From Xenopus tropicalis (lineage: Eukaryota; Chordata; Amphibia; Anura; Pipidae): a stretch of DNA of 64,000 bases. Shown in pieces: positions 1-10,863 of this stretch; within the stretch, counting starts at the first letter, position 1; each line of letters starts with the position of its first letter. The position numbers and the translations under genes are program-made. The stretch spans positions 78,523,410 to 78,587,409 of the forward strand of contig NC_030683.2 in NCBI RefSeq assembly GCF_000004195.4, read 5' to 3'. Under the pieces are notes generated by a model that was not told the origin of the DNA, did no database searches, and was given only the letters and a program-made list of their open reading frames with translations.

Positions 1-220
1 CCTGTCCATTATGCGACCCTTCTGTATATTTACTAACACAAATGTTATATATTTCATTTATAGAGACATGTTACTTAGCACTTTACAGAAAGTGATTATT
101 GTTCACATGAGTCTCTATCCCAGAGGAGTTTACTATCTAGGGTCCCAATCAGATTCATATAACACAAACAATAGGGTCAGTTTCATATATTAAAGACCGT
201 AAGCTAAAGCCACACAGGCA

Positions 221-395
221 GCACCTGGAGCCATTGTGTCAGCCATAGTGCAGGCACACAAAGCGGAATTTGGGCGAAATTACTTGCACACCTGGGCTGA
301 TACAATGGCTCCGGGTGCAGGTACAACAAAAAGATTTTTGAAGCATAGGGGCAGATTCTTGGCCTACATTTATCAGCAGGCTGAGAATCTGCCCC
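221..395. repeat. Paired hairpin (foldback) repeat
   Basis: Two adjacent imperfect palindromes. In the first, GAGCCATTGTGTCAGCC near 229-245 is matched by GGCTGATACAATGGCTC at about 295-311. In the second, GGGGCAGATTCT at 348-359 is matched by AGAATCTGCCCC at about 384-395. The second arm sequence resembles the ends of the MITE at 9248-9550. Probably a non-autonomous DNA element. Confidence 0.5.
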
Positions 396-1405
396 ATGTG
401 ACTTCAGCCTTATACTCTGTAGATAATCCTTGAGTAATAACCCTTGCTCTTTTTCTCTTTGAACTCTATGTACAATACTGTGATCCATAGTGCAACATCC
501 AATACATTTAAACCACAGCAAATCATTATTTAGCTTTGGCAGTTTTTAGCAAACTGGAAACTGTACAGTTGTTTCTCTGCCACTCTGAAATAACACATTC
601 CACTGCTGAAATATCTGTGTAATCATTCTGTACAAAAACATTGATTCATTACATCTGGGCACAGTGGGGCTTATTATTCTAAGTGTGTAAGCAAGAAAAG
701 GTAATATGTTCTGCTCTGAGATTTCTGGGGCACTCCATGATGGCAGCTTCAAGCTAAAAATATTTAATAAGTGTGACTTTAAAACAATCCCCCAAAAAAT
801 CCCTTTTCCTTTCCTTACATCTAGAACAATGATGCAGCGTCAAAGCAGACCCATAATTTGACAGGTGAAACTGCCAGCCAGCAGCCTGCTCCTATTAGAA
901 TCAACCTTGGCAGCTGTAATGAGAAATTTCTAATGCTCCTGCCCACTGAGATAAGATACTACCGCAGCTGAGATTTTTTTTTCTTATTGCTGCTTACACA
1001 GGCTGGAACATATTTACTAAAAATAAGGATTAAATTCATTCTGTTAAACCCCTCCTCTGGTTAAATTTTCCTGTGCATTATTTATTATAATATTTTATCC
1101 TACCAAACTGCACTGATGAGACTGGGTGAGAGTAGCCAGGAGAAACTTGTTTGGAACAAAGATACTCTTAAGAACACAGAAAACACAAAAGGAAGGTTAT
1201 TTTAGAAAGAGAAAGAAAATGATTAGTGCTTGTTTTGCCATGTCCTTTTCTAACCTTGAGAAGGTTGTTCGATTTATACTTTTGTATATCTGCCTCAGCT
1301 GATAAATGTATACAGGTATGGATCTCTTATCTGGAAACCCCTTACCCAGAAAGCTCCAAATTATGGGAAGGCCATCCCCCATAGACTCCATTTTAATAAA
1401 ATAAT

Positions 1406-1891
1406 TTAAAGGAAAACCTAAGTAAGCTTTACCAGAAAGGTCTATGTAAATACAGCCATAAGCACTCACAGAAATGCTGCTCTGAGTCCTCTATCAAAAG
1501 AAACACAGGATTTATTTTCTTCTTTTGTGTACACATTTTCTTTGGTATCAATCTTCCCTCTCACAAAAAAATCCTTCAGGTCACAGCACGGGTACTTGTT
1601 TGCTCCTCTCCTTCTTCTTCGTCCCTTTCCATCTTTCCTCTCTCAGCCTCCCATCTCTCCTCTCTCCCCCTCCCAACTATGCTGTAATCTGAGCTTTCAG
1701 CAGCTAGAGCAGCAGCACAGAAGTTACTGAGACTAAGCTTAAATGGCAGCTGATATCTTAAACAAACAGAAGGACCTTCTAGGGCTGTTTACTCAGGTAT
1801 GGTAAAGCTTTCTGCAGAATCAATATAGCATTCTAGCTTGCACTATTGTGGCTAATGTATTGGCAATAAAATGCCTTTCTTTCTACTTTAA
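1406..1891. mobile_element. TTAA-flanked MITE (T2/Kolobok-like), copy 1
   Basis: Bounded by TTAA at 1406-1409 and 1888-1891. The sequence is an inverted copy of 30642-31138: for example AGTAAGCTTTACCAGAAAGG here corresponds to CCTTTCTGGTAAAGCTTACT there. TTAA target duplication and short GC-poor ends fit the T2/Kolobok MITEs known from Xenopus; the assignment to that superfamily is inference. Confidence 0.7.
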
Positions 1892-1904
1892 ATTTTAAAA
1901 AATG

Positions 1905-2092
1905 ATTCCTTTTCTTGCAAAAATTTGCGAAACCTCAGAAAAAATTGGTGAAATTATGAAAAATTTGAAAACCCAACTTTTTTGACAACCACAATTTTTT
2001 TTACGTGACCGCTAATTGTCCGTAGCAAAATTTTGTGGGCGTTTCGTGAAAAAATGTGCAGATGGCAAAATGCAGAATTTCGCTCATCACTA
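1905..2092. mobile_element. hAT-like MITE fragment (GCGAA / TCATCACTA family)
   Basis: Contains the GCGAAA, AATTTCGC and terminal GCTCATCACTA features of the family better preserved at 10022-10396. The left end is not clear. Confidence 0.5.
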
Positions 2093-2899
2093 ATAATTTA
2101 TCCTTACTGGAAGTAACACAATTCTATTGGGTTAATTTATTGTTTAAATGAATCAGAATTAGGGTATGGTGATCCAAATTACAGAAAGATCCCTTATCCA
2201 GAAAACCCCAGGTCCAGAGCATTCTGGACAATAGATCCCATACCTGTAGCATCAAAAAAGAGACAGGCCTTTGCCAAATGTGATATAATGCACACTGTTC
2301 ATTTTAGGCAGATTACAGCACTGCTCATAAGCAAATCTGATCTGTTTTTCTTTGCTGAAGAATTCACAGAATGGTCAAAATCTAAATATATTGAAGTCAG
2401 TGCATGTTTTCTCGGGGTGACTTTTTCATTACTAATTTTTCCATGTAAAATAAATTGGTCTATGGGCATTTTTTTTTGCAGCAGCAACTTTTTCTGCAGT
2501 GACATTTTCTATGTAGAATACATTGGGGTCTACAGGTGTTTTTTTCACACCACCTTTCTATGGCAAACATTTTCGTGCCCACTGTTTGTTATAAATTAAT
2601 GTAAACAGTTGGAGAGCTACTGTATATAAATAAATGAGAATGATGGGGATACCAATATTTTCACATGCACATTTTAAACCCTTCACATAGAATGAATATG
2701 GGGCAAAGGCTGGATAACTCCAAATAGTTGATTCCTCAACTTTCATTTCCTAATTTTGCTAATTATCTACTTTATGTTATTAAAGTTATTAAATTGATAT
2801 ATTGTTCTATTGTTTAAGACCAAGTTACAAGTTGCCGTATCCTCCTGAATATTTATTAACATCCCTATAATTGCTGTAACCCTTACAATGTAACCTTAG

Positions 2900-3161
2900 T
2901 CTTGATTCGCTGAGAATTTCTGCATTTCGTGGATTGGCTGATTTTTTGGGGAAATGGTTGCAAAAAACTGATGTAGAAAATGAATGTAGAGAACTGATGT
3001 AGAAAACTGATGTGGAAAAAATTACATGCAGCAATTAATGTGGAAAAATAGTCCATGCACAATCATTTTTTTTGACGCGCTTGACAATTTTTTTTGATGT
3101 GCGTCATTTTTGTCGTTTCTCGAATTTTCCTGTGAAGCAAAACGGGACAGATTCATCACTA
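2900..3161. mobile_element. hAT-like MITE fragment with degenerate internal repeats
   Basis: Ends in CATCACTA at 3161 after AAACGGGACAGATT, the usual right end of the family. Inside are repeated AGAAAACTGATGTAGAAAA-type units and ACGCG/TTTTTTGA units. The left end is uncertain. Confidence 0.5.
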
Positions 3162-3886
3162 GTGTTGATTTATATATATATATATATATGTAAATCTATA
3201 TTGCTCCTTGTGCGCCATTTCATAACGCACCATATTACTATAGTAACCTTTCACTATAATTCCACCTATTCCCTCATTTATTACATTCAGTCAAGTTCAT
3301 TTGCTCTTTTATGTCTTCCTCTTTAAACATTCTTCATAATATAACACAGCAGAGTTATATTTTGTACTGAGCAGATGAAGTGCATAAATGATACATAAAT
3401 TCAAGCCTGGCTAAGCACCTGCTTTGCCTATTACAGAACTAAGCAAGCCATTAATATCTTGTTTCCCTGCTGTTTTCCTGCTGCAGGAAATATTTCTGTT
3501 CTCTACCCCCTCCACTGATTCCAAAATGAGTAGAATATTCCAATTCTGAGCTCTCCTACTCAGATGTGTTCATTAGCAGAGAATTCCCTATAATAGGGAA
3601 AACAAGGGAAGCCCTGTAACAATAGGGAATGCTTTGACAGCAATATTACACAGTTCCCTGTAGTTGTTTATCTGGATCCAAAATTTGGCTTCTATCCATA
3701 CTTGCAGAAGCCCAATGGGTGTAGGAACTGACATGAATGATGAACAATATCCGTAAAGTGCTTCTTTCTAAACACGTGAGTGATTTATAAATGAAGAACA
3801 TTAAATAATAATAGTAGGACCTTATTTTGTTATGTACAACAAATTCCTCATTATATACCTTTCCAATCCATAAAACTAAAGACAAT

Positions 3887-4536
3887 AGGGTTGATTCACT
3901 AAAGTACGATTAGCGTTATCACATGGTTTTTTGCGAAAAACGCGTGATTCGCTGAAGTGTTATCGCATGCATTAAGTCGCAACCGAATGCGTTAATTTTA
4001 CCGCATTGCGTTAATTCTCGCGCAGAAATAATACTAACGCATGATTCACAAACACTTAGACGCACTAAATCTCGCATTTGTCTCTCTGAAAATTAACACC
4101 TACTTGGGGCAGGCAGTAATTATAGAAAAGTACAGTTCATGAGCTTTTGGCAACAAAATATGGACTTTGCAGTGTGATTTATTCAAGTATGTGTTGGCCC
4201 TAGAGTGATACAGCCTCCAGTTTGCAGGGAAATGGGCATTTTCAAAAAAAGTAGTTTTACGAACGGGCTAATATGGTGTGCATGCGATAAGTAGTGCGCA
4301 TGCGTTAATTAGCGCGCGCAACAAGTAGCGTGCTGCGTTAATTAGCGCGTGTTGCGTCAAATACCGGACGAAAATAGTCTTCGCAACTTAAATAACGCAA
4401 ACAGCATCCCATCTAAATTAACGCAAATATCCTTTTAGTGAATCGTGCGCTAAGACGCGAAAAATACGGTGCGATAAAATTTTTAACGCATGCTATAAAT
4501 AGCACTCGTTTTAACACACCTTAGTGAATCAGCCCT
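3887..4536. mobile_element. 650-bp MITE with 3-bp target duplication, copy 1
   Basis: Inverted ends AGGGTTGATTCACTAAAG and CTTAGTGAATCAGCCCT are flanked by AAT on both sides (3884-3886 and 4537-4539). The interior is rich in TTAACGC and GCGTTAAT and has a unique core near 4110-4240. An inverted copy lies at 47060-47689. A 3-bp duplication would suit a PIF/Harbinger-like mover, but AAT is not that group's usual TWA. Confidence 0.75.
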
Positions 4537-6485
4537 AATATTTGTTTTAATGAATTAATAAACAAGCAACATTAAATTGCGCTCAGACTTACTTGGTGGT
4601 TTGCAACACATTTAAACAAGACAGTTTGCCAATGTCATTGTGAATTATATGAAGTGACATGGCAAGTAATAGGTGTTTCACAAAGAAAATAAAGGTCATC
4701 TGATTTCTCAAAAATAAAATGTTTCTGTATGATAATATTTATCAAATTTGGCTAGAAATGCTACCCTTTACAGTATGGATCCATCATTTTATTGCTGTCC
4801 TCAACAGCTTCCAATTTTCTAATCATTGTTTTCTCCAGGGCATCAGTGACACTGCACATGCTCAGTATGCTTTAGATACAAGCCCCAGAGCTCCTAGCTG
4901 CAACTAACAGGCCCACCTTTGAATGGTACAAAAAAATCAAAGAATTATATGGAGAAGTTGCTTCTTTTGGGGGATTCTAACACCATCCCTTAAATTTGTG
5001 GAAAACCTTCCCCTTAAATTACTGATTAGCCTTGTTGTGAATGTTCTAATTTGTGTATACTGTATACTGTTAGGTCAGATTACTGCCTGCAAGCCAGATT
5101 TTGTGCATGAATCAGCAGAAACAAATATGGAACTTCTGGAGGCATCTTTGGAAGTACAGATCTTTACTGCTAAAAGGCTGTGTTGACCTTGGCTTGGTGC
5201 CAAAGCCCAAAATATAAGCAGAGAAGTCAAAGTTCCAGGATCAGGATTAGGTGTAGCTTTCGTAGCCTACTTCTTTTTTGAGTTTTAAATGTCCTTTTGG
5301 TACAGGCTTTGTGCTCCAAAATAGGGTAGTTATTACAACTACTAGTTGAACATTACATTTCAAAAAGTTTGTTTTGTTTGGTTACTCTTTATGCTCTAGT
5401 TAGTCTTAATCTTCTCTTTCTGTAAGTATCTCACTCTGGTTAAGCTCGCAACCACCATGATAAGGACAAAGAAGAATGGTTTGTGGTACAAGTACAATCT
5501 TTAGCATATGCATTATTCCTATGACAGAGCTTAGGGTGGCCTTTCCATATTTAAACACCTGTTGCCCAGTCCTTAAATTGATGTGGTTTAAATTCTGCAA
5601 TCTAATCTTTTTTTCCCATAGACTCTGGAGTAAACTTCAGTGGTTTCAGTCCTGGTAGTACATGAGGGTATCAGCTAGTTAGGGAAAGGCATATCATGAA
5701 TACATAGGTGGCTTTCAGAAACATCCAAAGAACCATTATTTCTGTACCTCCTGCAATTATATGTCTGGCAGGCAGCCCTTACCTTTGCAGCCACAATAAA
5801 AGAAGGGTAATGTCTCAGCTAGTCATAAAAAGTTCATAAATAGTACAACATTAACATTTGCAAAGTTGTGAAACTCATTTAATATTTACCACGTTATGTC
5901 CTTCCAGTTTGAAAGCTATATGGTTTGATTTCTTGTCATTTGCAAGCCCTACAGCCAAGTTTCTAATGACTGCATTTTCAACCAGTTTAATGCTATAATT
6001 CTAGGATATGTGTAGAGGCAAGTACAGTCTGGGCACACGGCCTGGTTGTTCTTACTTGCTAAAATGAATAAATCTGAATTTGAGTGTTTTATAAAGAATG
6101 CAAAGCCCTACACCAGTCTTTTGAATATTTGTCGTAATAATTTATTTGGTGTTTGAAAAGTTTCAATAACCTTTTCATATACATTAACCATGACTGGTCA
6201 GATTCACCCATTAGTCTCCTTATGGGTAATTAATTATTAGTCTAAAGTAAAGTTCTTTCGCATTTTTCTTACAATTTGTATTTTTGCACACTTTCAGGGT
6301 TATCCCTCAGCATAATAATACTGGTTTTGTTAACACTTGACTCAAGAAAACGTACTTGGGTCAAGTATCCTGTAGCATATTAGAACTTCTATCCTCCTTG
6401 GCAATTATACAAACACAGTTTCAAATGCATCCAATACAAAACCCAGTAATTTAGCATATCTTAAAGATATTCAATTTTTTCTTAC

Positions 6486-6590
6486 CTCCTGAAAGCCAGT
6501 CTTCGTGTACTGCATGATCTTCATATCATAGTTTGACCTTTGTCCTTTGCTATTGAATTCCACGTGGCCAGTGAGACCTTCCAACTCTAC
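6486..6590 (-). CDS. grik4: grik4 exon: end of amino-terminal domain, EGLTGHVEF segment
   Basis: A 105-base exon with acceptor CTGTGCAG and donor GTAAGA. It reads [20 protein letters not shown], then [15 protein letters not shown]. The EGLTG and [11 protein letters not shown] motifs close the second lobe of the amino-terminal domain just before the linker to the ligand-binding domain. Phase 0. The next exon (expected to start near IGQW) is not between 1 and 6485, so that intron is at least 6.5 kb. Confidence 0.97.
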
Positions 6591-7053
6591 CTGTGCAGGA
6601 GAGAGAGAATCACAGAAACCCACTGGCAGTGCTAAGCTCCTTCTGTCTGATCTTTCTCATTGACTGGTCAGCTTAAAAACACAGCTTCATATTCAAACTG
6701 ATTCCCATCATGCTACTAACATTTGGGAACATTTACAGTGGGGCAGTCACCCATAGCAACCAATCAGAAATGTGCTTTAATTTTTCAGGATGTGGTAGGA
6801 TTAAGAAGGAATTTAAATAACTAGCTAATTGGTATTTAGGTAAATTTACTTAGTGTAAATAAATGAGCCCCAAGATATGAAATACCAAAGAAAATACGTA
6901 TAAAGTGTTTTATCTATTGCAACAGACAAAAAAGGCCAGATTGTGTTGGATAAACAGATATTTTATACATACAACTAATGATTACATAAAGGATTACAAA
7001 AAGTTATTTAAGTTAAAATCATAAGAAAGTGACATGATCCCGCCCTCTCTCAC
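6591..7053 (-). other. grik4: grik4 intron, 463 bp
   Basis: Short intron between the LFDAVYG exon and the EGLTG exon. I see no repeat or other feature in it. Confidence 0.8.
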
Positions 7054-7206
7054 CATTCTCAAGTAGTTCATAAGGCTTGTGCCATGTTGCCAGATTTGGG
7101 AAGAACCACAGGACAGAGGCTTGACTCCAATCTCCTGACTTCGGTTTAATTCTTGTACTGCACTCACTATTCCATAAACTGCATCAAAAAGCAAAGCAGC
7201 TGAAAG
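7054..7206 (-). CDS. grik4: grik4 exon: amino-terminal domain, LFDAVYG segment
   Basis: A 153-base exon with acceptor TCTACAG and donor GTGAGA. It reads [20 protein letters not shown], then [19 protein letters not shown] and [15 protein letters not shown] in LNRSQ is a potential N-glycosylation site. The SQEIGVKPL and [13 protein letters not shown] motifs are shared by GluK4 and GluK5, while [10 protein letters not shown] matches GluK4. Phase 0 at both ends, with a short 463-base intron to the next exon. Confidence 0.97.
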
Positions 7207-7762
7207 CTGTAGAGAAAACAACAGATGAGTGATACAACTGATATGGCCAACTTCAGGGTCCAACTTAATCTCTATCTCGACTAATCTTTGATTGGACCTA
7301 TACAGATAGTGAGCCATTTAGAACCCATGTCTTCTGTTCATTTTTTGAGTTTACCTAATTTGGGCCAACAAGTCTTTCAAATACCCACATATTTTGCTTT
7401 CTGGTTGAAAAAATAAAATACTGTATGTGTGGCAAGCTTTAGTAGGCTGATGTATGGAGCAACTTAATATAAACAAGTAAAATCAAGATGGAGAGATGGG
7501 ATATATACACAATACTGGGGCAAAAGTTTTGCCAATAATGGGCATATAAAATACAAACAAAATGAAAAGCAAAATGAAGAGAAAATAATGAGGAACACAA
7601 GACAAAAGAACAAAGGAGGGAGATAGAGAGCCAAGGTAATTAGGTAGGGTAATACCTTTAATAAACCTGTATGTTAGGCAACAAAATGTGGCATAAATCT
7701 TTTATAGAGCAAGCAGGCTGAATCATATGCATTGATTGTAATATGTTGGAACAACTGAATAC

Positions 7763-7854
7763 TAGTGATGAGCGAATCTGTCCCATTTCGTTCTCTTGGC
7801 AAATGCAGAATTTTGCAGCAAATCCATGCCTGGTGAAATATTTGCTCATTACTA
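7763..7854. mobile_element. Short hAT-like MITE with 8-bp target duplication
   Basis: Starts TAGTGATGAGCGAATCTG and ends TTTGCTCATTACTA. It is flanked by CTGAATAC (7755-7762) and CTAAATAC (7855-7862), which agree at seven of eight bases. This is the shortest nearly complete copy of the family in the window. Confidence 0.7.
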
Positions 7855-8454
7855 CTAAATACCATGACCTTGAATTTGTTAATGCATATAAGTGTACTGT
7901 TAACAGATGTTTCTGTTATGTGCATGTGGAAATAGAAGAATCTAGACTGACTGAAAAAAAAGCTAAAAATATACATTTCCCTAATACGCTCCAGTAATGT
8001 TTGGAAGGGTCCCTGTGCGCGGTATCACATAACCACGAGGCAGCCAAATAAACTGTGCAGATGGATATGGAAATAATCGCATTCAACAGCACAAACATTT
8101 AATTACAAACATCTGTTTTTCCCAAATTCCAATTACTCAATCAGTAGCAGAACCAGTGTAAGTGTTAACGTTATGCAGTCCCTGCAGCAGAAGAACTGGG
8201 ACTAAACCAGTAAAAACTATTTTATTCCCCAGTACTCAGGTTTCTAATGCATTGCATGAATATTAGAGTTGACCAGCCATTATTCTTTTTATAAATAGAC
8301 ACATTTTTGTTTGTCAAAAGTCATCTATTAGTTTTGAGGATTTAATCAGTGCTTTCATTTGCCTCATCTTAGCTCAGTCCTTATGCTCTTCCTCTAAGCC
8401 AGTACTTTATGAGCTGTCTCTCTAGTTTCAGGCTGGGCTGTAAGATCCTTTATA

Positions 8455-8700
8455 TCATTGATTCCTAACCAGTGGCTTGTATGCAACATGTTGCTCTCCA
8501 AGTCTCCAACCCCTTGGATGTTGCTCCCAGTGGCCTCAAAGCAGGTGCTTAGTTTTGAATTCCTGGTTTGGAGGCAAGTTTTGCTTGCCAGTGTACTGCC
8601 AAACAGAGCCTTCTGTAGGCTGCCAGGCTTAATATGGGTTATGAAATAGCCAATCGTAGCTCTTATTTTGCACCCCCAGAACTTTTTGGGAACTTTTTTT
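8455..8700. repeat. Xenopus-type interspersed repeat (ACCAGTGGCT...GTTGCTC)
   Basis: Sequence around ACCAGTGGCTTGTATGCAAC, CCTTGGATGTTGCTCCCAGT and GCCTCAAAGCAGGTGCTTAG matches a repeat I recall as very common in Xenopus. The ends are not clear, so limits are approximate. Confidence 0.5.
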
Positions 8701-9247
8701 AAGTAAATATCTTTATAGGAACCCAGATCTCAGAACAGAGGGAATGTTATATAAAGGTAAGAACAGTTTTCATGCAATTCTTTTGTATTTTATGAGCAAA
8801 ATTGTGTAGGTTATAATTATCAGGATTCCCCAACTAAAAACTAACAGTTGGATATGGATGGGACAACAGGTCACCTTTCAATGTGATATAGAATTTACAA
8901 CTCATAATTCATAAGTATGTCACAAAATAATGATTTTAAACTGGCTGATTTTAAATGGATTAAATGGAAAACTGACTGATGACTTTCTGATGTGAATAAG
9001 GTTATTGGCCAATAAGGAATGGAATGGATCTTCCATCTTTCCATAAGTGTAACTTAAATACACACAAATATTGGTCAAAGCTCTGATGTAATTGTAGTTG
9101 AATTAAAAGGGGCTCTAGGGAAAGAAAATAAATCAGCAACCTGTAGGGTCATTTGAAGTGTAACATGTGAACGGAATTATTGAGCAGGGTCAAAGAAAGA
9201 GTATGTAGATCCAACTCATGTTACTTATATATCATGTTATACTCTAT

Positions 9248-9550
9248 GGGGCAGATTTACTAAGACACGAACGCTCGGAGCATTCATTCGAACGCTCCGA
9301 TCATAATTTCGTCAAATTTTTCGTCACTTTTTCATACACTTGTGTGAAAAAATCGGAAAGGTTTTCCCACTGTTTACAATCGTTCGGTACAAACATTTTG
9401 TGACTTTCGGATCGCTAATACGATATTATCGTGACTGATACGATTTTTTTGGAAGCATTTTCGTGATATTTGTGATCTTCAGAAATTTTCGTATCCAATC
9501 CAAATTTATCCCATTCGGGATTCGAACTCGTGATTTCATGAATCTGCCCC
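9248..9550. mobile_element. 303-bp MITE with TAT target duplication
   Basis: Ends GGGGCAGATTTACTAAG and GAATCTGCCCC are inverted repeats flanked by TAT on both sides (9245-9247, 9551-9553). The interior is rich in TTCG and CGAA. The ends resemble those of the 3887 and 47060 elements (GGGYTGATTCACTAA), suggesting related movers. Confidence 0.7.
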
Positions 9551-10021
9551 TATGTATGCGTATTTTATTGGTGCAAATAAAAAACATTTAAAAAAAAAAG
9601 AAATGCAAAGTAGGACATATTTTAAGGGGCATTATATTAATTACTGGAATTAGTAAACTATAAATGCTTTAAAAGGTTACCCTTGTTGAGCTGAACAAGG
9701 GGATTTCCAGGGACATAACAGTAAAAAGAGTAGATCTTTCTTTTGCTGGTGCAGAGATTATTTTTAATTTATTACGAATTACGAATTACGAATGAAATAC
9801 ACTCATTTCTAAGCAATGGTCTTACCTATGCCTGAATGCTTAGTTCCAATACTTTAGCATGGTAAGGAAGGATTCTACAGTTTTGACTATTCTGCATCAG
9901 TGTATCATTATTCCATGGAATATGGCCATTTTGAAATACTCAGAAACATGCTTAACAGAATAATTGTGTTTTATAGAACACCTACAAAGGAACATTGATT
10001 GTGTTTACATTTATAAATAAG

Positions 10022-10396
10022 TAGTGATGGGCAAAATGTTTCGTCAGGCATGGATTTGCGGCGAATTTCTGCGTTTCACCATTGTCGGATTGTTTCGCAA
10101 AACGGATGATAAAATTCACAGCGCGTCCAAAAATTGTCGCAAGAATAGTTGCGCGTCCAAAAATTGTTGCGGGTGTCAAAAGAATAGTCACACGTCCAAA
10201 AATTGTCACAAGAATAGTCATGGGCGTCAAAAGAATAGTCGCACGTCCAAAATTGACGCAAGAATAGTCGCAGGCATCAAAAGAATAGTCGCGGGCGACA
10301 TTTTTTTTCCGCGCAACATTTTCGCCATTTCGCAAATCTTTTGAAAAATTCATGAATTTATTGCGAAGCAAAACGAGACAGATTCGCTCATCACTA
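10022..10396. mobile_element. hAT-like MITE carrying an internal minisatellite
   Basis: Ends TAGTGATGGGC and GCTCATCACTA are flanked by TAAATAAG on both sides (10014-10021 and 10397-10404), an 8-bp duplication as made by hAT transposases. The interior, about 10125-10300, consists of roughly 30-bp units around CGTCCAAAAATTGTCGCAAG and AATAGTCGC. These units create open frames on both strands that are not genes. Confidence 0.8.
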
Positions 10397-10769
10397 TAAA
10401 TAAGTAAGTAAGTTTATACCTGAAAGTATAGCAACATGTTGGCCCTAATACACATCAGCATGAAAGAACCATTTGTGTATTTGTGTTAGAGATCACTCTT
10501 AAACATGATTTAGTAGCAAAGACCCTCTAAATTTACTGAACTGTTGAATTTTGCTCTCTGCCATAATAAAAGTTACATATGAAAGGGGGCATAAATATTC
10601 TGTAGTAGTGTCGCTGCATCACAATTTTGCTGGATTTTAGCTCCAAGCATACTCCAAAGCATTATTAAGAGTTATATCATGCTGGTAGCTGTAGGCTAAG
10701 ATGGCACTGCAGTCTCACACTAGAAGATTATAGCAACACACAATGCACTGGTAGGGATGACTATCACTG

Positions 10770-10863
10770 GGAAAACCTCTTGCATCTGTAATTAAGTCTG
10801 GGAAGACTGGAGAGCTAGAGAATGCAAATGGGAAGATTTCATTGAAGGTTTATGTCCCCTTAA
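10770..10863. repeat. Fragment shared with 62829-62940, TTAA-type end
   Basis: CCTCTTGCATCTGTAATTAAG at about 10779 recurs at about 62840, and both copies end near a GGTTTA...TTAA stretch. Probably pieces of one TTAA-type MITE family. Limits approximate. Confidence 0.35.

Larger units (their letters stand above)
1311..2248. mobile_element. Xenopus-type MITE with TACAGGTATGG ends, containing nested insertions
   Basis: The outer ends are inverted: TACAGGTATGGATCTCTTAT at 1311 and a matching stretch ending CCATACCTGTA at 2248. The subterminal CCAGAAAGCTCC and CCAGAGCATTCTGGA blocks are typical of a very common Xenopus repeat. A TTAA-flanked MITE (1406-1891) and a hAT-like fragment (about 1905-2092) sit inside it, so this is the oldest of three layers. 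Confidence 0.65.
1..6485 (-). other. grik4: grik4 intron after the last exon in the window
   Basis: Intronic. It holds a double hairpin repeat (221-395), a nested MITE cluster (1311-2248), a hAT-like fragment near 2900-3161 and a 650-bp MITE (3887-4536). From about 4560 to 6480 I see no gene or clear repeat. No coding exon with GRIK similarity was found. Confidence 0.7.

Noticed and set aside
9982..10371. 129-codon minus-strand frame with repeated CDYS-type units
   Set aside because: Created by the 30-bp tandem units of the hAT-like MITE; both strands are open over the same units.
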